Shown: positions 35,209 through 45,088, counted from the stretch's first letter. The stretch: DNA of 64,000 nucleotides from Saliniradius amylolyticus (GCF_003143555.1 NZ_CP029347.1:1116001-1180000); one strand, 5' to 3'. The notes: generated by a model from the letters alone, not told the origin. Program-made: numbers and translations.

Positions 35209-36994
35209 CATGTTGCTCTTGCTGTTGGTTACGCCACAGGGCCGCATACAGACCATTACGGGAGAGTAATTCGCTGTGGCTGCCCGATTCGGCAATGCGG
35301 CCTTGCTCCAGGACCAGGATCTTATCGGCATCGACGATGGTAGACAGGCGATGGGCGATCACCAAACTGGAATGGCCCCGTGCCACCTCTTTGAGTGCCC
35401 TGACGATGGCCTGTTCACTGCGTGAATCCAGTGATGAGGTGGCTTCGTCGAACACCATAACAGGGGGGCGTTTCAGCAGCACCCGGGCAATGGCCACGCG
35501 CTGTTTCTCGCCGCCGGAGAGCTTAAGGCCCCGTTCGCCCACCTTGGTCTCGGCCCCTTTGGGTAAGGCTTCGACAAAATGGCGCAGATGGGCCAGATCG
35601 ATCACCCGGTTGACCTCCTCGTCACTGGCGTCGGGCCGGGCATAGCGGATATTCTCAAACAAGGAGTCGTTAAACAGCACGGTATCCTGAGGTACGATGC
35701 CGATGGCCTTGCGCAGCGAATCCTGGCTGACGCTGCGAATATCCTGTCCATCGATGCTTATCTGGCCCTGGGTAACGTCGTAAAATCGAAACAGCAGCTT
35801 AACCAGCGTCGATTTACCGGCGCCGGACGGACCGACCACCGCCACTTTCTGGCCCGGTTCAATGGTAAAGTTTAACTCCTCCAGAATCGGCCGGTCCGGC
35901 TGATAGGCAAAGTTCACGTGCTTAAACTCAACCCGCCCCTGGGTAACCTTAAGCTCAGAGGCGCCGGGCTGGTCGTTAATGCGGGTCTCAAGTTTTAACA
36001 AGCCGAACAGCTGTTCGATATTGGCCATGGCGCCGCGTATTTCGCGATACACAAAGCCTAAAAAGTTCAGCGGCATAAAGATCTGCATGGTAAAGGCGTT
36101 CACCATCACAAAGTCACCGATGGTCATGGCCCCGCTGGCCACACCCTGAGCGGCGAGCAGCAACATGGCGGTCATGGCCACGGCGATCACCAGTGCCTGG
36201 CCGCCGTTTAACGCAAACAGAGACAAACGGTTATTGCGGCGGGCCTGTTCCCAATCGGCCAGGTGTTTGTCGTACTGGCGGGATTCATAGCCTTCGTTGT
36301 TAAAGTATTTTACCGTCTCGTAGTTAAGCAAGCTGTCGATGGCGCGGGTATTGGTGCCGGAATCGGCCTGATTCATTTGCCGCACATATTCGGTGCGCCA
36401 GTGGGTGGCCTTGACCGAAAACCAGATATACACCACCACCGCCACCAACAAGACGCTCGCGAAGCTAAAGCCAAACTGATAGAACAGCACGCCGACCACC
36501 AGAGTAATTTCCAGCAGGGTGGGAACGATGTTGAACACCATAAAGCGCAGCAGAAAACTGATGCCGTTGGTGCCGCGCTCGATGTCCCGGGCCAGCCCGC
36601 CGGTCTGGCGGTCCAGATGAAAGCTTAAATCCAGACGATGCAGATGCTTAAACACCTTAAGCCCGACCCGGCGCATGGCGCGCTCGGTGACCCGCCCAAA
36701 CAGGGTGTCGCGGATTTCTCCGGCCAGGGTATTGAACAGCCTCAGGCTGCCGTAGGCCACGATTAGCGCCACCGGTACCGCGAGCAGCGCTTTTTCGGTA
36801 CTGTCCATATTCAGATCATCGACAATGTACTTAAGTACAAAAGGCATGCCGATGCTGGCGAGCTTGGCACCGATCAGACAGACCAGCGCCAGTCCGATCC
36901 GGGCCTTAAACTCGCTCAGGTAGGGGAGGAGTTGTTTCAGGGTGTGCCAGTTTACCGGGTGATCGTTGTCAACGGGAAATCGATTCGATCTCAT
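35186..36994 (-). CDS. Atm1/HMT1-type ABC exporter (fused permease-ATPase)
   Basis: A 602-residue half-transporter: a six-helix membrane domain (about 20-320) and an ATPase domain (about 350-585) with GPSGAGKST, LSGGEKQRVAIARVLL and VMVFDEATSSLD. The membrane-domain block AGEIRDTLFGRVTERAMRRV and DLSFHLDRQTGGLARDIERG is characteristic of the Atm1/HMT1 heavy-metal or glutathione-conjugate exporter group. It likely exports glutathione-linked metals or sulfur compounds; substrate is inferred from family only. Confidence 0.92.
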   Translation of the reverse strand: MRSNRFPVDNDHPVNWHTLKQLLPYLSEFKARIGLALVCLIGAKLASIGMPFVLKYIVDDLNMDSTEKALLAVPVALIVAYGSLRLFNTLAGEIRDTLFGRVTERAMRRVGLKVFKHLHRLDLSFHLDRQTGGLARDIERGTNGISFLLRFMVFNIVPTLLEITLVVGVLFYQFGFSFASVLLVAVVVYIWFSVKATHWRTEYVRQMNQADSGTNTRAIDSLLNYETVKYFNNEGYESRQYDKHLADWEQARRNNRLSLFALNGGQALVIAVAMTAMLLLAAQGVASGAMTIGDFVMVNAFTMQIFMPLNFLGFVYREIRGAMANIEQLFGLLKLETRINDQPGASELKVTQGRVEFKHVNFAYQPDRPILEELNFTIEPGQKVAVVGPSGAGKSTLVKLLFRFYDVTQGQISIDGQDIRSVSQDSLRKAIGIVPQDTVLFNDSLFENIRYARPDASDEEVNRVIDLAHLRHFVEALPKGAETKVGERGLKLSGGEKQRVAIARVLLKRPPVMVFDEATSSLDSRSEQAIVRALKEVARGHSSLVIAHRLSTIVDADKILVLEQGRIAESGSHSELLSRNGLYAALWRNQQQEQHDEPTTTA

Positions 36995-37050
36995 TGAGGT
37001 CTGGATGGATGAGTGTTGGCGCTATTGTACCATTGGCAGCACGGACGCGA

Positions 37051-38679
37051 TCACAAACTGCCTTCGAGTTTGGCTCGGATCTGCTGGTAACGGGAATGCT
37101 GGTCTTCCGACAATTCGCCCGATTCGATGGTTCGAATGCAGCGGTGCATGAGCTGTTCGACATTTTTATTAATGTTAATGCCGCCGGTTTTGTCGGTCAG
37201 GGCTTGCAGTAAGTTAAGCGCGATGGACGGGCTCTTGGGCATAATCGTATAGGCCTGTCGGAAGGTTTTAAGAGCCTTATTCAGGTCACCGGACTGATAA
37301 GAGCTTACCGCGCTGTTGTTGAGCTCCCGAGGGTTCATGCGAATGGCGGACTTTTCCCGTTTTTCCTGTTTAACATACTGAATAAACAACCGGCTTTGCT
37401 GGTCGTCCTGGTGGCAGCGCTGCTCGACTTCGTTCATGACCTTTTCACTGCGCTCATACAGACCCAGCGCATGGAAGGTTTTGGCCTTATCCAGCAGGGT
37501 TTCCAGATCGTCGTTCTCAAGCACATCGCCGCTTAACTGGTTGATAAGCTTCTGGGCCTTTTGTTCATCGTCGTACAAAAAGTTCAGGCGGGCGTTGACC
37601 ACATTGAGTTGTTCGTCGTACTCATTCTTAGCGGTCGGGAAACTGGAGGTCATTTGTTTGATGCACTCCTGAGTCTGATGCAGCACATCGGGCACGTCGT
37701 TATCTTCCACCGTCATCGCGTAATCCAGCCCGGCGCGGGCGGCGGTCAGGTAGTTGTCAGGGTGGTCATGCAGGGTTTGGCGCGCATAGCGGGCCGCTTT
37801 TTTGGCGGATTCAAACTGGGCCTGATGATCGTGGGCCAGTCGGGCCAGGTCCACGGCCTCTTTGTGCCGCTCGATATTATGTGGCGACAGTTGAGCGGCG
37901 GTGACCAGACTCTCCAGGGCGCTGTTGTAATCCTGTCGCTGAATGTTCACGTCCTTGAGTAAGTCGTAGGCGGCCAGCTGGGCGTCAGGCTTAAAGGCGA
38001 TACGCAGGATGCGTTTCTCGGCCTCGTCGTTGTCACCCAAGGCCAGCAGCGCCTTGGCCAGGCCTAACTCGGCCCAGGAGAAACTCTGCACACTGACAAT
38101 GGCTTCGTAAAAGTCCCGTGCGCTCTCATATTGCTCCAGCTTAAGCAGTAAGTCACCTTTGAGGCGCAGTGCGGTGGGGTAGAAACGCGAGTGGGCCGGG
38201 TTGGTTAATACCACTTCCAATTCTTGCAACGCGGCGTTAAATTCTTGTTGGTCCATCAGCTGGTAGACGTTGCGCAGAGCTCGTTTGCGCTCCAGTACCA
38301 CACTTAAGCGTTTATCCAGTGACTTAACGGTGAAGGGTTTGACGATAAATTCGTCGGGCTGCAGTTCAATAATGGCGCGAACAATATGGGCACTGGTATC
38401 GGCAGAGGTAATAACAAACGCCGTGCTAGAGGGCAGACGTTGTTCCTGTTTGAGCCGCTCATAAAGGTTGTAGCCTTCCTGCTCGTGCTTAAGGTCATAC
38501 GCGCAGAGGATGAGATCAAACCGGGTATCTTTGAGTTGTTTCAGGGCGGTTTCAGTACGATCGGCGTAGTAGAGATCGGTCAGTCCCAGTTCTTTGAGGC
38601 TGTATTTGATGTAGCCCTGAGCGAGCTGAATATCGTCCAGTACCAATACTTTACAGGACTGTGCCAGCTTATAATCCAT
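37051..38679 (-). CDS. Receiver-domain protein with TPR repeats; phospho-Asp missing
   Basis: A 542-residue protein. Residues 10-125 form a response-regulator receiver with the acidic pair D15-D16 (VLVLDDIQLAQG), switch Thr91 (ITSAD) and Lys114 (IVKPF). At the position of the phosphorylated Asp the sequence is LILCAYDL: Ala60 (codon GCG) replaces Asp. The rest (about 135-540) is helical with tetratricopeptide-like repeats. It follows the HD-GYP gene on the same strand, separated by 64 bases. It may be a non-phosphorylated receiver acting as a scaffold; partner unknown. Confidence 0.87.
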   Translation of the reverse strand: MDYKLAQSCKVLVLDDIQLAQGYIKYSLKELGLTDLYYADRTETALKQLKDTRFDLILCAYDLKHEQEGYNLYERLKQEQRLPSSTAFVITSADTSAHIVRAIIELQPDEFIVKPFTVKSLDKRLSVVLERKRALRNVYQLMDQQEFNAALQELEVVLTNPAHSRFYPTALRLKGDLLLKLEQYESARDFYEAIVSVQSFSWAELGLAKALLALGDNDEAEKRILRIAFKPDAQLAAYDLLKDVNIQRQDYNSALESLVTAAQLSPHNIERHKEAVDLARLAHDHQAQFESAKKAARYARQTLHDHPDNYLTAARAGLDYAMTVEDNDVPDVLHQTQECIKQMTSSFPTAKNEYDEQLNVVNARLNFLYDDEQKAQKLINQLSGDVLENDDLETLLDKAKTFHALGLYERSEKVMNEVEQRCHQDDQQSRLFIQYVKQEKREKSAIRMNPRELNNSAVSSYQSGDLNKALKTFRQAYTIMPKSPSIALNLLQALTDKTGGININKNVEQLMHRCIRTIESGELSEDQHSRYQQIRAKLEGSL

Positions 38680-38743
38680 GCGCCTTTATCTTTGTTCGTG
38701 TCGGCCTGTGCTTTAGAGTATATCGTGCAAACGGCAAAATTTC

Positions 38744-39988
38744 TTAACTTGGCGCCTGATCGACAAAATAACTGATTCGCTCTCTGGGGTTGAGGTACTC
38801 GTAAGCCTTTTGCGGGAGTTGCTTGGGTGCCAGCGCTTTTTGGATGGACAGTTCGCTGTCCTTTAAATCCAGGATGGGCGCCTCGGTGCGCGGTACGCTT
38901 GGGTCATAAAGCAAGATGCCCGGATTGAGCAGATCCTTACTGTTCACCGAAATTACCATGCCTATCTGCTGTTCAGACAGCAATACCAGGGTTCCCGGTG
39001 GGTATACTCCCAGCAGCTTGATAAACATCTTCAGGGCTTTTTCCGGTAGTTTCTGCCGCATTTTCTTGAACAGGTAAGACAGGGCGGAATAGGGCGTTCG
39101 TGCTTTGCTGCTGTCTACCGGGTGACAGAGATTATCGTATTCGTTAACCAGCATCAGTACCTGGCTGGGGGGAAGGATATTTTCGTCGGTCAGTCCTCTT
39201 GGGTACCCGGAGCCGTCCAGGTATTCATGGTGCTGGAAAATCATCGGTAAGGCTTGTCTGGGAAACTCTTCGGCCTCTTGCAACATTTCCACCGCATACT
39301 GGCAATGCAGCATTAAAAAGTTCTTTTCGGGCCTGGTCAGCGCGACTTTCTTATTCAGGATTTGTTTGGGGATCTTGAGTTTGCCGACATCATGAAACAG
39401 CGCCGCAAGCCCCAGGTTCTGGCAGTCTTCTTTGCTCATGTCCATCTGCTTGGCCAGCATCAGCGCCAGTACAGTGACATTCAGAGAATGGTAGTAAAGC
39501 TCCTGATGGTCTTTGTTGTCTTTCATCAGGTGCAATATGGCCCCCTGATCGCCCATGATGACCTCCACCAGATTGTTAATCAGTTCCTTGGCTTCCTGCA
39601 CCGCCTGCAGCGGACGGCCATTGACCTTATTCATCAGGCTGCGTACCTGAGCCAGGCTTTTATCGAACTGCTTCTCGGTTTTTTGCAAACTGCGGCGGAA
39701 GGTCTTGAGTTTTTCGATGCGTTGCTGCTTCTCCTGCTCAAGGCGCATTTTCAACAGTTCGCTGTCATCCTCTTCGGCGGAGTCGGGTTCTGGTTCGTCC
39801 AGTCGCACCGCACTTTTGCTTTCATCCACCACCACGTAATCCAGACCCAGTGACTGAATGATCTTGATTTGACGTGGGTCTTTCAGCTCAAAGCTGTTCA
39901 ACAAAAAAGGATGCTTCATCCAGCCGGAAGGCAGCCTAACGTACATGCCTAAGGTGAGCTTTTGGGGGCTGATATTGATAGTAGTCAT
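38744..39988 (-). CDS. HD-GYP cyclic-di-GMP phosphodiesterase with DUF3391
   Basis: A 414-residue protein. An N-terminal DUF3391 domain (about 1-95, KLTLGMYVRLPSGWMKHPFL) and a coiled-coil linker precede the HD-GYP domain (about 140-350). Catalytic motifs are intact: ALFHDVGKLKIP (the HD pair), HHEYLDGSGYPRGL (HE...GYP). It should degrade c-di-GMP to GMP or pGpG. The receiver-TPR gene follows, so both may work together. It is the fourth c-di-GMP-related protein in the window. Confidence 0.92.
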   Translation of the reverse strand: MTTINISPQKLTLGMYVRLPSGWMKHPFLLNSFELKDPRQIKIIQSLGLDYVVVDESKSAVRLDEPEPDSAEEDDSELLKMRLEQEKQQRIEKLKTFRRSLQKTEKQFDKSLAQVRSLMNKVNGRPLQAVQEAKELINNLVEVIMGDQGAILHLMKDNKDHQELYYHSLNVTVLALMLAKQMDMSKEDCQNLGLAALFHDVGKLKIPKQILNKKVALTRPEKNFLMLHCQYAVEMLQEAEEFPRQALPMIFQHHEYLDGSGYPRGLTDENILPPSQVLMLVNEYDNLCHPVDSSKARTPYSALSYLFKKMRQKLPEKALKMFIKLLGVYPPGTLVLLSEQQIGMVISVNSKDLLNPGILLYDPSVPRTEAPILDLKDSELSIQKALAPKQLPQKAYEYLNPRERISYFVDQAPS

Positions 39989-40009
39989 AAACGTCAGTAA
40001 CTCTGTCTG

Positions 40010-43000
40010 TCAGGCTTGTCCAGGTGATGCGTCCGGCGCTTGCTGTGTTTTCGGTACCGGCAAGCGCTCGCCTAACCTTAGCAGACAAGGCGTCAGCAGT
40101 AAGGTCAGCAAGGTAGCAAAGGTTAATCCGCCGGCAATGGCACTGGACAGCTGAGTCCACCACTGCGTTGAGGGGGCGCCCACGGCGATATCCTGATTGA
40201 TTAAGTCAATGTTCAGGGCAAACACCATAGGCAGTAGCCCCAACACGGTGGTCAGTGCGGTGAGCAATACGGGGCGTAGACGCTGTGCGCAGGTGCGCAG
40301 TATTGCTTCCTTAACTTCATAGCCTCTGTGTTTAAGATCATTGAAGGTGTCGATGAGGATAATATTGTTGTTCACCACTATACCCGCCAGTGCGATGATG
40401 CCCACGCCACCCATCACAATGGAAAAGGCCCGACCGGTCACCAGCAGTCCCAGCAGTACGCCAGCGGTGGAGAAAACAATGGCACTTAACACCAGAGCAG
40501 CCTGGTAGAAGCTATTAAACTGGATCAGTAAAATCGCCAGCATCAGGAACACCGCAGTGGCAAAGGCTTGCATCAGGAAGTTGGCCGCTTCCTGCTGATC
40601 TTCTGCTTCCCCTTTAAACTGCATGCTCACCGACGAGGGAAAGTTCATACCGGCCATGGCTTGCTCCATCCTGCCAATTTGTTCGTCCACCAGTACGCCA
40701 TCGGTCACATTAGCCTCGATGGTCATAACCCTCTGGGCGTCGGCACGATTGATGGTGCCCGTCTTCGGGGCAGGTTCGAAGTTGACAAAGTTGGTCACCG
40801 GTAGGGGGCCGTAACGGGTGGGCACGCGCAGTTGGTCAAGCTGATCAAAGCTGCGGTATTGATGAGGAAAACGTACCCGTACTTCCACTTCTTCATCGGC
40901 GTCGTCCGGTCGGTATTCGGTGATCTTTACCCCGTTGGTGATCATTTGCACCATATTCCCCAGGCTGACCACATCGGTGCTGTAACGGGCTGCCTCGTCA
41001 CGGTCTACCCTAAGCTGCCATTCTACGCCCGGCAGAGGTCTGGAGTCGGTGACATCCACAAAACCGCCAATGTCGCGCATCTTGTCTCTGATTTTAGCGA
41101 TGGTGTTGTTCAGGGCCGCAGAGTCACTGGAGCGTACCTGAAGCTGCACCGGCTTGCCTTGAGACGGTCCGTTCTGGGCTTTTTGTACCTGTACGATGAT
41201 GCCGGGAATATGCTGGGTACGCTGGCGCACTTCACCGAGTATTTCGTCGGCACTGCGCCTTTGCTGCCAGTCAACAAATTCCAGCTGTATCACGCCGATC
41301 ACATCCTCGGCCAGTTGACCGCTACTGTTGCGACCGCCGCCCATGGTGCGGGTGTAGACGGTTTCGAGGCCATTCATGGGTAACACCTGCTGTTCTACCT
41401 GACGAACCAGCTTATCCCGCTCATAGATGGATAAGTCGCCGCGGGCGCGCACCTGGACCTGGGCAAACTCAGGCTCCACCTCGGGGAAAAACTCCACCCC
41501 GCGGCCAAAGGTGCCGTAAGCCGAATAGGCACCGACTAAAAGTAAAATGGCGCCCAGCAAGACCTTGCCCGGGTGTTGTAATAACACGCTTAACAGATTC
41601 AGGTAGCGGCCGGTAAAGCCGCCGATGTCTTCCAGCTTTCCACTTTCGGCGGCGATAACAGCCTGCTGGCCGATTTGGTCCCGTGGTGCGCGCCCGATGA
41701 CGCCGCCGAGAACGGGGATAAAGATTAGGGCCATCGCCAGCGATGCGATGAGGGTAATGATCACCGTTATGGGCAAAAAGCGCATAAACTCACCGGCGAT
41801 GCCCGGCCAGGGCAGTAAGGGCACAAACACGGCCAGGGTGGTGGCGATGGACGCGATAATCGGCCAGGCCATACGCTGTGCTGCGGCTCGGTAAGCCGGT
41901 TTGGGCTTTTGGCCGTCACTCATGTAGCGGTCAGCCAGTTCGGTGGTGACGATGGCGCCATCCACCAACATACCGACCACCAGAATCAGGCTGAACAGCA
42001 CCACAATGTTGAGTGTCAGTCCCATCCACTGGATCACCAGAATTCCGGCTAAAAAGGCCCCGGGTATCGCCAGCCCTACTAACATAGCAGGGCGAGGGCC
42101 CATGGCGGCAAGCACCACGATCATCACCAGCACAATGGCGGTCAGTACATTATTTTGCAGGTCGCCGAGCATGGTGCGTATTTGCTCGGACTTATCCTGC
42201 ATGTAGGTCAGTTTTAACGATGCGGGCCAGGCGTCCTGAGTCTGGCTTATGGTCTGGCGTGCCTGTTCGATGGTTTCGATGATATTGGCTCCGGCGCGCT
42301 TGGTGATCTCCAGCGCAATGGAAGGCTGGCCACCGACCCGGGCAAAGCTGTCCGGGTCTTTAAAGGTACGGCGAATGGTCGCCACATCCCCAAAAGTAAT
42401 GACGGTGCCATCGACGGTTTTTACCGGCATATTAAGCACATCTTCCAGGGTTTCGATGACGCCGGGCACCTTGAGCAGAATACGCCCGGCTTCACTTTCC
42501 AGCGCTCCGGCCGCCACCAGACGATTGTTACGCTGAAAGACACTGATGATCTCTTCGAAGGACAGGCCATAGGTTTCGAGGGTGTTGGGCTCTACCAGAA
42601 TCTCCAGTAGTTCCTCCCGATCTCCGGCAATCTCCACCTCCAGTACCCCTTCGATGGTTTCGATGCGTTCTTGCAGCCGGCGGGCCACCTCCAGCATTTG
42701 CCGCTCTGGAACCGGGCCAGACAGTACTGCTGTGATAACCGGAAACAAGGCCACGTTCACTTCAGTGACTCTGGGCTCTTCGGTGTCCGGGGGCAATTCC
42801 GCCTTGGCGATATCCACCTGTTCGCGCACATCGCGAAGGGCCTGATCCGGGTTAAATCCGGCATCAAATTCTAAGGTTATAGACGCGTAGCCTTCCGAAG
42901 CTACGGCTCGGAGCTCGTTGAGGCCTTCCACCGATTGCAGTTCTTTTTCCATCGGACGGATCAGCAATCGCTCTGCATCTTCCGGGGAAATGCCGTGATG

Positions 43001-43153
43001 CACCATAGACACATAGATGGTGGGGATGGTGATATCTGGCTCGGCTTCTTTGGGAATGGTGTAGTAAGCGCCGGCGCCGGCTAAGATGGTGACAAAAAAC
43101 AGCAACACCACGGCTCGACTGCGCTGGAAGGCGGCCTGTATCACTGAGTTCAT
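40010..43153 (-). CDS. RND efflux pump permease (second of two)
   Basis: A 1047-residue proton-driven exporter starting MNSVIQAAFQRSRAVVLLFF. The motif in helix 4 is GMLVDGAIVTTEL, again a single Asp where AcrB has Asp-Asp, and helix 10 has IVVNNNIILID. Its ATG overlaps the stop of the adaptor gene (TAATG) and has GGGAGG just upstream. Third gene of a regulator-adaptor-pump operon; no outer-membrane factor is present. The first helix starts earlier upstream in one longer frame, judged spurious. Confidence 0.93.
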   Translation of the reverse strand: MNSVIQAAFQRSRAVVLLFFVTILAGAGAYYTIPKEAEPDITIPTIYVSMVHHGISPEDAERLLIRPMEKELQSVEGLNELRAVASEGYASITLEFDAGFNPDQALRDVREQVDIAKAELPPDTEEPRVTEVNVALFPVITAVLSGPVPERQMLEVARRLQERIETIEGVLEVEIAGDREELLEILVEPNTLETYGLSFEEIISVFQRNNRLVAAGALESEAGRILLKVPGVIETLEDVLNMPVKTVDGTVITFGDVATIRRTFKDPDSFARVGGQPSIALEITKRAGANIIETIEQARQTISQTQDAWPASLKLTYMQDKSEQIRTMLGDLQNNVLTAIVLVMIVVLAAMGPRPAMLVGLAIPGAFLAGILVIQWMGLTLNIVVLFSLILVVGMLVDGAIVTTELADRYMSDGQKPKPAYRAAAQRMAWPIIASIATTLAVFVPLLPWPGIAGEFMRFLPITVIITLIASLAMALIFIPVLGGVIGRAPRDQIGQQAVIAAESGKLEDIGGFTGRYLNLLSVLLQHPGKVLLGAILLLVGAYSAYGTFGRGVEFFPEVEPEFAQVQVRARGDLSIYERDKLVRQVEQQVLPMNGLETVYTRTMGGGRNSSGQLAEDVIGVIQLEFVDWQQRRSADEILGEVRQRTQHIPGIIVQVQKAQNGPSQGKPVQLQVRSSDSAALNNTIAKIRDKMRDIGGFVDVTDSRPLPGVEWQLRVDRDEAARYSTDVVSLGNMVQMITNGVKITEYRPDDADEEVEVRVRFPHQYRSFDQLDQLRVPTRYGPLPVTNFVNFEPAPKTGTINRADAQRVMTIEANVTDGVLVDEQIGRMEQAMAGMNFPSSVSMQFKGEAEDQQEAANFLMQAFATAVFLMLAILLIQFNSFYQAALVLSAIVFSTAGVLLGLLVTGRAFSIVMGGVGIIALAGIVVNNNIILIDTFNDLKHRGYEVKEAILRTCAQRLRPVLLTALTTVLGLLPMVFALNIDLINQDIAVGAPSTQWWTQLSSAIAGGLTFATLLTLLLTPCLLRLGERLPVPKTQQAPDASPGQA

Positions 43154-44244
43154 TACAGACCTCCCGATCTTACCTGAGCCGATTGTTGTTGCCATCTCAC
43201 CGCAACCGTTTCCCCATCCTGAACAAAGGCCTGGCCTTCGGTTATCAGGCCCAGCTCATCGGGTAAGCCGGTTAGCCACAGCCCCTGTGTCTTAGCATCC
43301 ACAATGGTGACTGGGTGAAAATGCACACGATTTTCATCATCCACGCTCTTTACCCCTAATTCGCCATTGGTATTCAGGCTTATCAGGGCAGGGGAAACAA
43401 AATGAGCCTGCACCTGCTCGGTGGGGATGGTTAGCTTAGCGCTGACGCCGCCGGGCAGGGCATGGTCGGCGTTATCCAGCTCCACCTCAATGGCAAAGGT
43501 GCGCGTATTGGTATTGGCTTTGGGAGCGATATAGCGAATGGGACCGCTGTCTTTGTAACCGGTGGCCAGTTCCACCTGCACCGTTTTGCCTGGTTTGACC
43601 CGGCCAATGTGCTGCTGAGCAATATCGGCGCGGATCACCAGTGGGTCGTTATCCACCAGGCGGATGACGCCCTGATTGGCGACAACAAACTCGCCTTGCT
43701 CCACCATAAAACGCTCGATCACACCGCTAAAGGGGGCGCGAATTTCGGTGCGTTGAATGTCCAACTCAATGGCGGCCAGATCGGCTTTGGCTTTTTCAAC
43801 GGCGGCTCTGGCCTGCTGCAGGCTAAGCTCGGATTGATAGTTGTCTTTTTTCAGTGTTTCGAACGAAGCCAGTTGGCTGCGCGCCTCTGCCAGTGCCGCC
43901 TGTGCCTTGGACAAGCGCGCCTGACGGTCATCCATGGCTATGCGAGCCAGTACCTGTCCCTGCTTCACCTGATTGCCTTCGTCGACCAGTATCTGCCGTA
44001 TTTGGCCGGAGGTTTCAGCCTTGATGGCGACTTCTCGCTCAGGCTCGGCAGAACCATGGGCCTTAATTTCGCGGGTTATGGTCTGTGCTGAGCGTTGTTC
44101 CGCCTGTACCGTTAGTGCTGGAGCTGCGCTTTTCTGCTTATCCTCCGATGAAGCCTGACCCTCTGAATCGCTGAACACGCCAAGGAGCATCCAGACTATC
44201 AAGGCTCCGGCTAATCCGGCGGCCATCCAAATAGAGCGGTTCAT
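43153..44244 (-). CDS. RND efflux periplasmic adaptor
   Basis: A 363-residue membrane-fusion protein with an N-terminal membrane anchor (WMAAGLAGALIVWMLLGVF). The biotinyl/lipoyl halves are IRQILVDEGNQVKQGQVLAR and IRAPFSGVIERFMVEQGEFV, separated by a coiled-coil hairpin of about 60 residues. Its first four bases overlap the end of the regulator gene (ATGA) and its stop overlaps the pump start, so all three genes are tightly coupled. Confidence 0.93.
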   Translation of the reverse strand: MNRSIWMAAGLAGALIVWMLLGVFSDSEGQASSEDKQKSAAPALTVQAEQRSAQTITREIKAHGSAEPEREVAIKAETSGQIRQILVDEGNQVKQGQVLARIAMDDRQARLSKAQAALAEARSQLASFETLKKDNYQSELSLQQARAAVEKAKADLAAIELDIQRTEIRAPFSGVIERFMVEQGEFVVANQGVIRLVDNDPLVIRADIAQQHIGRVKPGKTVQVELATGYKDSGPIRYIAPKANTNTRTFAIEVELDNADHALPGGVSAKLTIPTEQVQAHFVSPALISLNTNGELGVKSVDDENRVHFHPVTIVDAKTQGLWLTGLPDELGLITEGQAFVQDGETVAVRWQQQSAQVRSGGL

Positions 44245-44720
44245 AATTTCACCTCCTTGATGCGTTCAACGGAAAGCTCCGCCAGCTCCTGAAACATTGA
44301 TTCGATATGACGGCAAAAGCACTGATAAAACTGCTCAAGTTCCTGCAAACGAGGTTGGCTGCCTGAATACGCCACAGGTAAGTCTCGTCGGGTTTGTTGA
44401 ATGAGTTCAATGGCCGTATTGGTGCGCTGGGCGATGCCCCGTAACAGTTCCGAGTAGGGGGCGTGTTTTAGCTGAAAGTAATCCTGACGCTGACCGGGCT
44501 GGGTGAGCCGTTCGATAAGACCCAGGTTTTCCAGTAAACGGGTATTAGTGCTGACACTGCCTTTACTGATGTGAAGCTCTTCAGCCAGTTCGGCAAAACT
44601 GTGTGGACCTTCGGCTAAGATCAAAAAGGCGAAAATACGTCCGGCGATGCGAGGCATGCCTTCGGCTTCCACTAATAAGCCCATACGCTCAATAAAATGG
44701 GCGGCGACATCGTTTTTCAT
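44241..44720 (-). CDS. GbsR/MarR-family transcriptional regulator
   Basis: A 159-residue winged-helix regulator beginning MKNDVAAHFIERMGLLVEAE, then GMPRIAGRIFAFLILAEGP and the recognition region LHISKGSVSTNTRLLENLGL, the GbsR-like variant of the MarR fold. It leads the operon with the RND adaptor and pump and likely represses it. A palindromic sequence 19 bases upstream is a candidate operator. The ligand is unknown. Confidence 0.88.
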   Translation of the reverse strand: MKNDVAAHFIERMGLLVEAEGMPRIAGRIFAFLILAEGPHSFAELAEELHISKGSVSTNTRLLENLGLIERLTQPGQRQDYFQLKHAPYSELLRGIAQRTNTAIELIQQTRRDLPVAYSGSQPRLQELEQFYQCFCRHIESMFQELAELSVERIKEVKL

Positions 44721-44738
44721 ATTGGGGCGTTGGTTTTT

Positions 44739-44765
44739 GTTTAGTTCGTTCAGTCTAGACTAAAC
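44739..44765. promoter_or_regulatory. Candidate GbsR/MarR operator
   Basis: GTTTAG (44739-44744) and CTAAAC (44760-44765) are inverted around a 10-bp palindrome AGTCTAGACT (44752-44761). It lies 19 bases before the regulator ATG, where an autorepressor would bind. Confidence 0.5.
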
Positions 44766-44866
44766 ATATTGATCCTGATTAGATTTGGATCAACAGGAAA
44801 CGAAAACAATACGAATGAATGCGTAAAGTTCTTAAAGAGGAATGAAACGGTATCTGTACAAAGAAA

Positions 44867-44942
44867 TGGTGGGTGGTACTGGGTTCGAACCAGTGACCCT
44901 CGCCTTGTAAGGGCGATGCTCTCCCAGCTGAGCTAACCACCC
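44867..44942 (-). tRNA. tRNA-Val (TAC), distal copy
   Basis: A 76-nt cloverleaf including encoded CCA; anticodon loop CCTTACAAGG gives TAC. It is identical to the copy 26 bases upstream. Confidence 0.97.
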
Positions 44943-44968
44943 ACATAAAGTGGAATCAGAACAACAAA

Positions 44969-45044
44969 TGGTGGGTGGTACTGGGTTCGAACCAGTGACC
45001 CTCGCCTTGTAAGGGCGATGCTCTCCCAGCTGAGCTAACCACCC
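44969..45044 (-). tRNA. tRNA-Val (TAC), promoter-proximal copy
   Basis: A 76-nt cloverleaf with CCA, identical to the next copy and transcribed from the promoter at 45089-45116. Confidence 0.97.
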
Positions 45045-45088
45045 ACTTGTTGTCTGCCTTGCTAAGTTGCCTCGGCAAGTGGGGGCGT

